A stretch of 64,000 nucleotides of DNA from the NCBI RefSeq assembly GCF_021390545.1, contig NZ_JAJUWR010000010.1, positions 1 to 64,000 on the forward strand, in the 5' to 3' direction. The DNA comes from Algoriphagus sp. AGSA1. Lineage in GTDB: Bacteria; Bacteroidota; Bacteroidia; Cytophagales; Cyclobacteriaceae. Below the pieces are notes generated by a model. It did no database searches. It saw only the letters and a program-made list of their open reading frames with translations, and was not told the DNA's origin. The translations under genes were made by a program, and so were the position numbers. How positions within the stretch are numbered: position 1 is the first letter of the stretch; each line of letters starts with the position of its first letter. Below are positions 53,514 to 60,685 of this stretch, in pieces.

Positions 53514-54617
53514 TTACTTCAAGTGAACCGTCTTTCCGGTCTTGGCACTTTCCACTGCTGCGGATAAGATTTCCACTACGATCATATTATTCTCAAGTGA
53601 AGGAAGGGCGTAGTCATCGAGAACGAGATTACCATTGATAACAGCCAAAAAAAGCGTGAATGGATCTTCGAATGGAGAATTTGTATATTCTAACTTATAT
53701 TCACTTTCATCAAAACCGGAATACCCTTCTGCATGGAGAACACGCACGTCTGTGGGATTGTCTGCATATATAGCTCCCGTCAAGCCATAGATTTCCATGT
53801 CTTTCCTTCCAATGGGCCAGTTCCAAGAAGCCTGGATGATTGCTTGCGAATCCTCATAATTTAGGATTATCGTGGCTTCATCATCCACTTTTGGATTGTT
53901 TTCAGGCTGAAGTTGCTGTGTGACCGCGGTTACTGACCTGGGTCGTTTTCCGGATTGTAGCCAGGTAACCAAGTTCGCTCCATAGCAGCCAAAATCAATA
54001 ATTGCCCCGCCTCCATTTAACGTAGGATCTGTCAGCCATTGCAAAAACTCTTCACTTACTCCTATTTTTTTTGGGCCGCGATGCCCGTCTCTCACCACTA
54101 CTTTTCGCAGGTCACCCACTTCACCGTTTTGGAGTATTTCACTGGCTTTGAACGTACTGGGATACCAAGTGGTCTCATAGTTAGTGATCAAGTGTATTTT
54201 ATGCTGTTCTGCCAATTCCTTCATTTTAGTGGCATGTTCCAGGCTTACTGCCAGTGGTTTTTCCACCATCACATGAATGCCTCTAGGTGCACAAACTTCG
54301 ACTACAGCTAAGTGGTCGTAGATGTTTCCAAAAGCCGTGACGGCTTCAGGCTTGGCTTTCTCCAGCATCTCTTCCATGCTGTCAAAAACCAAATCCATAG
54401 AAATTCCATGCTGTGCTGTAAGCCTTTTTGCCAGTTCTTTATTTGGTTCGGCAATTCCCACGATTTCCAGATCTGCTCGGTCTTTAGCATTCAGTATCCA
54501 GCCTACATGTCCATGAGTAAGACCCGCAACTCCGATTTTGGTGCGCTTTTGCTGCGCAAAAGTAAGGGAGCTTAGAAGGATCAAAATAAAGAAGATTAAA
54601 AGAAAGTGCTTTTTCAT
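53514..54617 (-). CDS. Exported Gfo/Idh/MocA family oxidoreductase
   Basis: A 367-residue NAD(P)-dependent oxidoreductase with a Sec-type signal peptide (to about LTFAQQ). The Rossmann part starts IGVAGLTHGHVGWIL, then VMVEKPLAVSLEHA with the family's EKP motif, and a C-terminal alpha/beta domain follows with GGAIIDFGCYGANL. Export without a twin-arginine motif implies the cofactor is bound after export or firmly retained. The substrate is likely a sugar or sugar glycoside, perhaps with the convergent DUF1080 protein. An FNR-consensus palindrome lies 122 bases upstream. Confidence 0.88.
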   Translation of the reverse strand: MKKHFLLIFFILILLSSLTFAQQKRTKIGVAGLTHGHVGWILNAKDRADLEIVGIAEPNKELAKRLTAQHGISMDLVFDSMEEMLEKAKPEAVTAFGNIYDHLAVVEVCAPRGIHVMVEKPLAVSLEHATKMKELAEQHKIHLITNYETTWYPSTFKASEILQNGEVGDLRKVVVRDGHRGPKKIGVSEEFLQWLTDPTLNGGGAIIDFGCYGANLVTWLQSGKRPRSVTAVTQQLQPENNPKVDDEATIILNYEDSQAIIQASWNWPIGRKDMEIYGLTGAIYADNPTDVRVLHAEGYSGFDESEYKLEYTNSPFEDPFTLFLAVINGNLVLDDYALPSLENNMIVVEILSAAVESAKTGKTVHLK

Positions 54618-54738
54618 AGGTTGGACTTTTTAATCTAAAAAGGCGAGAATTTCGATGTGCTTAGTAATCATTAGCACTCACTTTTATTGTTTAGCAATTA
54701 ACTCTAGACAGGATAGAGAGCTGTCAATATTAAAAAGA

Positions 54739-54752
54739 TTGATATCTATCAA
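54739..54752. promoter_or_regulatory. FNR consensus palindrome upstream of the Gfo/Idh gene
   Basis: TTGATATCTATCAA matches the FNR consensus TTGAT-N4-ATCAA exactly and is a perfect dyad of six-base arms. It lies between the DUF433 stop and the Gfo/Idh start on the minus strand. AT-rich context makes chance matches a little more likely. Confidence 0.45.
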
Positions 54753-54760
54753 ATGATGTA

Positions 54761-54982
54761 TCATGAGGCAATTCCGAGTTGCTTTTCTCTAGTTGCCGCA
54801 AAAAATAGACATGCATTAATGCTTTCTAAGGATAATTTAGGGAAATCATAAACGATTTCTTCTTTAGACATCCCACTTGCCAACCAATTTAAAACATCTG
54901 CTACCGAAATTCTAATGCCGATGATTGATGGTTGACCCAATCTTTTGGAGGGATTGATTTCGATGTACTTGATGAATTCCAT
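54761..54982 (-). CDS. DUF433 family protein (orphan antitoxin-like)
   Basis: A 73-residue DUF433 protein: YIEINPSKRLGQPSIIGIRISVADVLNWLASGMSKEEIVYDFPKLSLESINACLFFAA matches the family over its whole length. DUF433 proteins usually act as antitoxins next to a DUF5615 PIN-like toxin gene. No such gene follows in either direction, so this copy is solitary here. It may act as a DNA-binding regulator or be a relic. Confidence 0.88.
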   Translation of the reverse strand: MEFIKYIEINPSKRLGQPSIIGIRISVADVLNWLASGMSKEEIVYDFPKLSLESINACLFFAATREKQLGIAS

Positions 54983-55057
54983 AGCTAAATGTCGTAAACT
55001 CAGATAAGAAAATCTACGAAATAAAATTGATGATGTTCATTTTAATATAAATCACAT

Positions 55058-55828
55058 CTACATCCTAGCAATAGTCATCCCGCCATCCACGGTAAGCACC
55101 TGGCCGGTAGAGTAGGGTAAGTCTCCTCTGACCAAGGCTGCCACCACTTTGCCGATGTCTTCAGGCATGCCCATGCGCGGTTCAAGCGTCATTCCGTTTT
55201 TTACCCCTTGATGGTAGGTTTCCCTTACTTTTTCTATCATATCTGTCTCTATCACACCTGGCTGGATTTCATAGACAGGAATGCCAAATTCCGCCATTTT
55301 CACCGCTAAGACCTTAGAAAACATAGATAAGGAAGCTTTAGACATGCAGTAGGAAGCACGAATCTTGGAAGCTACAGTGGCAGAAATTGAGGTGATATTA
55401 ACTATAGAAAGCTCGGCTTCAGGTTTCTCCGTTTTTAGATCCGCCATCCATTTAGCTATGATCTGAGTGAGGAAGAAAGTGCCTTTCTGATTGATGTCCA
55501 TCAAGTGATCGTAATCTTCTTCTGAGATGTCGAAGAGATCATTTCTCGTTCTGGGAGCGACTCCAGCGTTGTTTACCAGAATATCGATTTTGCCAAACTT
55601 GGATTTCAGTCCATCAAGAATTGACTCCCGGTCTTCCTTTACTGCAATATTGCCCTGCAAATAGGCTACCCGAACGCCTAAGCTTCTCAACTCATCCAGA
55701 GCTGTGCTTGCACTATCCTCATCCCGAACACCATTTATCGCAAGGGCTATACCTTCTTCAGCCAGTTTACGGGCAATTCCAAGACCAATCCCGCGTGAGC
55801 CTCCTGTTACTAATGCTACTCTACTCAT
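55058..55828 (-). CDS. SDR family 3-ketoacyl-ACP reductase-like protein
   Basis: A 256-residue short-chain dehydrogenase with the cofactor motif TGGSRGIG near 8-15, NNAGVAP, the catalytic serine in NITSISA, and the YCMSK tyrosine-lysine pair. Annotation as ketoacyl reductase is generic; in this operon a sugar or sugar-acid reductase is more likely. It overlaps the OYE-type gene by four bases and is the last gene of the 55.1-60.3 kb operon. Confidence 0.88.
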   Translation of the reverse strand: MSRVALVTGGSRGIGLGIARKLAEEGIALAINGVRDEDSASTALDELRSLGVRVAYLQGNIAVKEDRESILDGLKSKFGKIDILVNNAGVAPRTRNDLFDISEEDYDHLMDINQKGTFFLTQIIAKWMADLKTEKPEAELSIVNITSISATVASKIRASYCMSKASLSMFSKVLAVKMAEFGIPVYEIQPGVIETDMIEKVRETYHQGVKNGMTLEPRMGMPEDIGKVVAALVRGDLPYSTGQVLTVDGGMTIARM

Positions 55829-57270
55829 GATGCTTTGATGGTTTTAAGTGTTTCGTGTATTTCCATTTTTTTATAAAAAGGATCTAGGGGAAAGCAGCCT
55901 GAAATCATGCCGTTTCGGGGAGCTGTAGTACAATCTGAGAAAGTGCGGCAGATTTTACCCCGCTTCATAGGTTCCCCTGCCAGCACGTCTGCAGGCAATT
56001 CCGGATAGCTAAGAACCATCCTTCCTAAGCCTATAGAATCAGCTTTTCCTGATTCTAACACGTTGTGAGCCACATTTGGAAGCCATTCCTGCAGATAAGA
56101 ATACGCTGATCCCACTGTGTAGAAGTTGGGAAAAGCTTTTTTAACTTCTGCCACAGACTCAATCTGCCTGGCCACACCATGAAGAGGGTCTTCTGGAGGC
56201 ATATATCCATCGGAGGGAGGGAATAGTGCAGGACGCTGGATGTGTGGATTGTAGTAAGGGCTGCCGGCAGTAGTGCAGAGTAGCTCTATATCGAGTTTCT
56301 CCAGTTCTTTGAGGAATTCAAAGGATTCATTGAGGTTCTCTCCAATGCCTGATTCATTTCCGCCGAAAGCAAAAGGATAAGGGCTTTCTGCCGCGGGGAT
56401 ACCTTTGCCATCCGCCCCTTGCTTGAAAGGAGCCCAGTCAAAAATACTCATTCGCACACCAATTTCAAGTCCAGGTGCTTCAGCTCTGATTCCTGCTACG
56501 ATCTCCCGGATAAAGCGTGTGCGGTTCTCGATTGATTTGCCGTATTTACCTTCACGGTCGTAAGCACTGAGAAACTCATGGCCCAAATATCCGTGGCAGT
56601 GTTTGATATCTACAAACCTATACCCTGTTTTTTGCGCACGAACCGCAGCTGCTACGTAAGAATCGATCAATTCGGATATTTCTCCATCTGTCATTAGCGG
56701 ATAATCTTCTGCCAAGCCGAATTTTTTGTTCAATACCGGGTGTGAATATAGAATCTTCGGGGCCATTTTGGTTTTGCTTTCAGGCTTGCAAAATCTGCCT
56801 GAATGCGTGAGTTGCAGTCCTGTGAGCAAATCCTCAGAATTTCCAAAGGCAGTTCTATGCTCACGCTCCACCATTTGATACAATTCCTCGAAATCGCTTA
56901 GATTTTCATCATTGATCATAAGCTGGTTTGGGTTGGCTCTTCCGTCCGGCTGCACGGCTACGGCTTCGCATCCCCACAGTAATTTGGCTCCAGAGATCGC
57001 AAAGTTCTTCCAGCGTCTTTTGGTGAGCTCGGTAGGTTTGCCGTCGGTGGCGCCATCCCAACCTTCCATTGGAAGAATGCAAAACGCATTGCCTATTTTA
57101 TTTCCTGCCCTGGTGGTATGAGCCTTGGCAAAAGGTGAATCACCGCCCGTTTTTAGTTCTTCATCAAAGTCCAGTGTTATGTTTTCTGTTATCAGATGAT
57201 CACGAAGATTTTCAGCGGTTTTCAGCTGGGCTACTCTTGGATATTGGGGTTTGTATTTTCCTGCGCTCAT
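55825..57270 (-). CDS. OYE-like NADH:flavin oxidoreductase
   Basis: A 481-residue FMN TIM-barrel protein of the old yellow enzyme superfamily. FMN-barrel motifs are seen in LQLTHSGRF, the FVDIKHCHGYLGHEFLS histidine pair, and GVRMSIFDW. The C-terminal pyridine-nucleotide domain of 2,4-dienoyl-CoA reductases is missing, but about 100 extra residues remain. The start ATG at 57270 overlaps the GH88 stop as ATGA. Its neighbours are a GH88 glycosidase and an SDR, so it probably works on an unsaturated sugar derivative. No tested function is known to me for this combination. Confidence 0.82.
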   Translation of the reverse strand: MSAGKYKPQYPRVAQLKTAENLRDHLITENITLDFDEELKTGGDSPFAKAHTTRAGNKIGNAFCILPMEGWDGATDGKPTELTKRRWKNFAISGAKLLWGCEAVAVQPDGRANPNQLMINDENLSDFEELYQMVEREHRTAFGNSEDLLTGLQLTHSGRFCKPESKTKMAPKILYSHPVLNKKFGLAEDYPLMTDGEISELIDSYVAAAVRAQKTGYRFVDIKHCHGYLGHEFLSAYDREGKYGKSIENRTRFIREIVAGIRAEAPGLEIGVRMSIFDWAPFKQGADGKGIPAAESPYPFAFGGNESGIGENLNESFEFLKELEKLDIELLCTTAGSPYYNPHIQRPALFPPSDGYMPPEDPLHGVARQIESVAEVKKAFPNFYTVGSAYSYLQEWLPNVAHNVLESGKADSIGLGRMVLSYPELPADVLAGEPMKRGKICRTFSDCTTAPRNGMISGCFPLDPFYKKMEIHETLKTIKAS

Positions 57271-58646
57271 GAGCGTACACAATTAAAATAGCTGTAATAG
57301 GTTTCTCCGTCCAGCATTCGCTGAAGTAATAAGGCCAGTTCTCGTGCATGATAATCCCCCCACATGCAGGACTCTCCATAGGGAGCTTTATCCGGATCGG
57401 GACGGTGATCCCAGCCGTTTGGCTGGTGGTAGATTGAGTGCAAAATCAATCCTTGATGTGAAGAGTCGGCGGATAAATAGGGTTCTGAAAACAGGTTGTT
57501 CGCTATCTGAATCCCTGCTTGGATGTATTTTTCAGAAAGTTCAGGGTTTTCCTCTTTCATCCAATGCCCAATTCTGATCAAACCCTGTGCTGTGATGCAT
57601 GCAGCAGAAGAATCTATCGGCTCATAGGCATTAAATGGATCTGACTTTTCATTGAGATAATCTCCCATTTTATGAAGATTTGGTGCTCCGGTATCCCAGT
57701 ATGGAATGCCATCCGTTGGGGTATTTGCTAGATAGAAATCCGCTGTAGCAGTGGCCGCTTCTGAGAGTTCTTTGATCAGGTCTGCTTTCGAAATGATTTC
57801 AGAGTAATCGGTTTCTTCTACTTGATCTAAAATTTCAAGTGTTTCCCCAAGGCCGCAAATGGCCCATGCCAATCCGCGTGTCCAGGTGCTGAAACCTGTA
57901 TAGCCTTGTTGTGAATTCGGGCAGCGATAATTCCCATCATTGGTGTTGAAGATGATCTCATGGGCAGTTCTGCCAGACAGGTCATAAGAATCCCTTCCGT
58001 TTCCATAAAATATTGAATAGCGAACGGTGCTCAGGATATGCTGTATTGCCCGCTGGATTAGGGAGATTCTACGGTCATTTTCGCCTTGGAGCACATGTCC
58101 TAGCGCATGGGAAACTATCAACGCCCTGCATGAGCGGATCGTGTCCACAAACAGGGAATGAGGACCATTAAAAGAATAAATAAATCCCCCGCTAGGGATT
58201 GATGTCCATCGCATGGCCTGCACTGCACCACTTACTTTCAAGGCAAGCTGGTAGAAGTTTTTCTCCCAGGCTGCACCCTCTATTTTACCCTCTTCTATCA
58301 ATCTAAGGAGGTTTCCATAAGTGCTCACATTGTTAAATCCATGATCATGGACACCTACGTGTGTGAGGTGAGGAGCCATTTTATTCAAGGTATTATCACG
58401 GCCGATTTTCAAAAACTGCTCATCACCTGTGGCATCAAACTGAAGGATTGCGGATCCATATTGGAATCCCTGAGTCCATTCTGTCCAGCCTCGAGTCACA
58501 TATTTGCCTTTTTCGGTAAAGACAGGAGCGCCCTTTGTAGTGTCGAAGGAGGATTCGATCAGATTGATTTTCCTCCCGGAGAGTTCCCAGAATTTTTTCA
58601 GAGGTTGTTGTAAGTTAGTTATAGAAATGTTCGAATCAAGCTTCAT
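57267..58646 (-). CDS. Glycoside hydrolase family 88-like protein
   Basis: A 459-residue (alpha/alpha)6-barrel protein resembling GH88 unsaturated glucuronyl hydrolases: RGWTEWTQGFQYGSAIL, MAPHLTHVGVHDHGFNNVSTYGN with a conserved aspartate region, and the QQGYTGFSTWTRGLAWAI motif. It has no signal peptide, so it works in the cytoplasm on an imported saccharide, probably that moved by the adjacent symporter. It overlaps the symporter gene by 11 bases and the OYE gene by four. Confidence 0.85.
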   Translation of the reverse strand: MKLDSNISITNLQQPLKKFWELSGRKINLIESSFDTTKGAPVFTEKGKYVTRGWTEWTQGFQYGSAILQFDATGDEQFLKIGRDNTLNKMAPHLTHVGVHDHGFNNVSTYGNLLRLIEEGKIEGAAWEKNFYQLALKVSGAVQAMRWTSIPSGGFIYSFNGPHSLFVDTIRSCRALIVSHALGHVLQGENDRRISLIQRAIQHILSTVRYSIFYGNGRDSYDLSGRTAHEIIFNTNDGNYRCPNSQQGYTGFSTWTRGLAWAICGLGETLEILDQVEETDYSEIISKADLIKELSEAATATADFYLANTPTDGIPYWDTGAPNLHKMGDYLNEKSDPFNAYEPIDSSAACITAQGLIRIGHWMKEENPELSEKYIQAGIQIANNLFSEPYLSADSSHQGLILHSIYHQPNGWDHRPDPDKAPYGESCMWGDYHARELALLLQRMLDGETYYSYFNCVRS

Positions 58647-60048
58647 GAGTGGTTCTTTGGGTGAAATGATGTCTAACCATCAAAGTGAAAGTTAAAATAA
58701 ACAGAATGCCATACATCAGGAAATCCAAAGGATATCCGGCTATTATACTAGGGACAATTTCTGTAAGTGACAGCAGGAAAATCGTAAGTGCGACAGAAGA
58801 GATCCACAGCAGTGCCTGCGGAGGTTTTTTGAAAATGACTGCCCCCAATACCACTGGCGCAATCATGGAGGTACCGGCAAAACTCACCCTGGCCAGGAGC
58901 ACAAGTTCATTGCTCATGTACGTGGAAAATACCAGAACAATAAGGGAGAATATCAAAATGGAAAGCTTGGTTACTTTCATGTTGGACTTGTCAGTGCCTG
59001 AAAGTAAGGAGCGAAGTTCTGTGCCGAGGGCAAAGATCTGCGCATTTGTGGTCGATAGGCAGGCGGCAAAAAGACCTACCACAGCTAGTGCCGCCACAGG
59101 CACCGCCTGGTCAAATAACAGGGCGTTTTTCAAAAAATCCGCTGTACTTGCATCTGGATATTTGACAGCACCATAAAGTCCTATAAATGCTGTAGGCAAA
59201 ATTACTAGAATAGCGAAAATCCCAACAGCATAAGCCATCCTATGCACGGATTTCAGGTTTTTCATCACCACCAAACGCGTAGTGAATTGAGGTTGGGAAA
59301 CAGGAATCAATACAATTGCTATAGCAGACGCGATGAGAAATGGAGAAGTAAACAGACCTTTTGGGCCAGGAAGAGTCAGCAGACCAGCATTTGTTTGTGA
59401 TATTTTTTCCAGGCCAGCTTCCAGTCCTCCGCTCAGTTTTAAACAAGTGGCCCCTATGATCCATATGACAGTCAGCATAATCACTCCCTGGATGGCATCG
59501 CTGTAAACTATGGCTTTTAGCCCACCTATTTCCGAGTAGATCAACATAATGAAAACCAGCACGGCAGACCATACCCAATACGGAAACATATCCGGAAATG
59601 CGGCATCCAGAAATATGGAGATGCCCCGGATTTGTATCGCCACATAAGGGATGAGAAACAGGAAGGCACTTGTAAAAACAAGATAGCCGGCAAAAGAATT
59701 CTGATAGCAGGACTTCATCAGTCCCGCTACTCCTTTATAGCCATTTATAGATGCCCGTTTGCGTAAAGCATAGCCAAACCATATCAGGAAGAAAACCATC
59801 AGTGCATCAGACAAGGCCAAGAAAATCCATGCCCCAACTCCATGGACACGAAAGAAGTCCGGCATCCCCATAAATGTGAAGGCAGAGAATAACGCTGCCG
59901 AAAAGGTCAGGAATCCCAGGATGGTTCCAATGTTGGATCCTGCAAAAATGAAATCATCAGAAGTCCTGTCTTTTCTATAGGATCGATACGAAGCATATCC
60001 CAACATTGCCAGGAATAGCGTGAAGAAGAATATTAACCATCCAATCAT
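58636..60048 (-). CDS. Sodium:solute symporter (SSS family)
   Basis: A 470-residue membrane protein with about thirteen helices and SSS-type segments such as SDALMVFFLIWFGYALRKRA, IYSEIGGLKAIVYSDAIQG and LAVVGLFAACLSTTNAQIFALGTEL. It should import a sugar acid or related solute with sodium. It overlaps the GH88 gene by 11 bases and the small membrane protein gene by four, so all five genes are coupled. Confidence 0.92.
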   Translation of the reverse strand: MIGWLIFFFTLFLAMLGYASYRSYRKDRTSDDFIFAGSNIGTILGFLTFSAALFSAFTFMGMPDFFRVHGVGAWIFLALSDALMVFFLIWFGYALRKRASINGYKGVAGLMKSCYQNSFAGYLVFTSAFLFLIPYVAIQIRGISIFLDAAFPDMFPYWVWSAVLVFIMLIYSEIGGLKAIVYSDAIQGVIMLTVIWIIGATCLKLSGGLEAGLEKISQTNAGLLTLPGPKGLFTSPFLIASAIAIVLIPVSQPQFTTRLVVMKNLKSVHRMAYAVGIFAILVILPTAFIGLYGAVKYPDASTADFLKNALLFDQAVPVAALAVVGLFAACLSTTNAQIFALGTELRSLLSGTDKSNMKVTKLSILIFSLIVLVFSTYMSNELVLLARVSFAGTSMIAPVVLGAVIFKKPPQALLWISSVALTIFLLSLTEIVPSIIAGYPLDFLMYGILFILTFTLMVRHHFTQRTTHEA

Positions 60049-60257
60049 TGCTTCTTCGGATCATCAAATGGAAATACTTTTGAGCCGATGAAGGTGGCAA
60101 GTACCACCAGCACGGTAATCAGGAATCCAGACCAAAAGGCGAAAGGCACATTTGCCAATGAGGGGTCAGATTTCTCTTCTTTGAAAAGAAAAAGATATGA
60201 GCATGCTGTCAACACAAGCACAGCAAGCACCAATTGTTTCCATAGTTTGGATTTCAT
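60045..60257 (-). CDS. Small membrane protein paired with the SSS symporter
   Basis: A 70-residue protein with two membrane helices (about 8-24 and 38-58) and the segment NVPFAFWSGFLITV, resembling the DUF3311/DUF997-type small subunits encoded with sodium:solute symporters. It overlaps the symporter by four bases and is the first gene of the operon. A copy of the dispersed leader repeat lies upstream. Confidence 0.72.
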   Translation of the reverse strand: MKSKLWKQLVLAVLVLTACSYLFLFKEEKSDPSLANVPFAFWSGFLITVLVVLATFIGSKVFPFDDPKKQ

Positions 60258-60286
60258 GTGTGTTTTTTTTAGCGGCCATATGCCCG

Positions 60287-60302
60287 CCTGTCTTCGGACA
60301 GG
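60287..60302. repeat. Short hairpin with TTCG loop
   Basis: CCTGTC and GACAGG pair around TTCG on the + strand (CGAA on the minus strand), directly adjoining copy 2 of the leader repeat and absent from copy 1. Confidence 0.6.
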
Positions 60303-60363
60303 GAATCTTGCATTTAAGGATAATAATCCCTCTCTGTGTCGTTTATGACTTGCTCGATTTCAT
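60302..60363 (-). repeat. Dispersed leader repeat, copy 2
   Basis: Aligns with 17287-17347 over about 60 bases with gaps. The internal dyad reads GTCGT-TT-ATGAC here and GTCGC-CT-GCGAC in copy 1. The flanking start-codon contexts also agree: both genes begin after an A-rich stretch ending ACACATG. Confidence 0.65.
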
Positions 60364-60570
60364 GGGAATAGGCCAAGGTTATTCTGGATATTTTGGGATT
60401 TACCTAAAAATAATTTCTAAGTAGCGCTTAAAATAGCAATTATCTCTTTTAATACTAACCTGTGGTGACGCTCTGTTAGATATTTCTTACGAAATGGATT
60501 TCATAAAAAACTAGTACAACTGAAATGGAGTTATTGGAATTACAGTTTCATCAGGCACAATTTACTTTTG

Positions 60571-60609
60571 GACAGCTCCCTCTTGTTTCCTTTAGAAAAG
60601 GGAGCTGTC
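60571..60609 (-). terminator. Hairpin downstream of the YdeP-like gene
   Basis: GACAGCTCCCT and AGGGAGCTGTC are perfectly complementary (11 pairs) around 17 bases. It lies about 80 bases past the stop of the YdeP-like gene. No long T-run follows. Confidence 0.6.
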
Positions 60610-60685
60610 AAATCCGAACATCTGAAATTGATGCCAGCGGTTTGTTTGAAAAAATGTGAAATTGCTGTTTGTTGCTTTTTAAAAA

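Larger units (their letters stand above)
60258..60685. other. Intergenic region between the symporter operon and the YdeP-like gene
   Basis: No gene is seen in these 428 bases. They hold a hairpin at 60287-60302, copy 2 of the leader repeat (60302-60363) and a long hairpin at 60571-60609 near the end of the YdeP-like gene. Confidence 0.6.
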
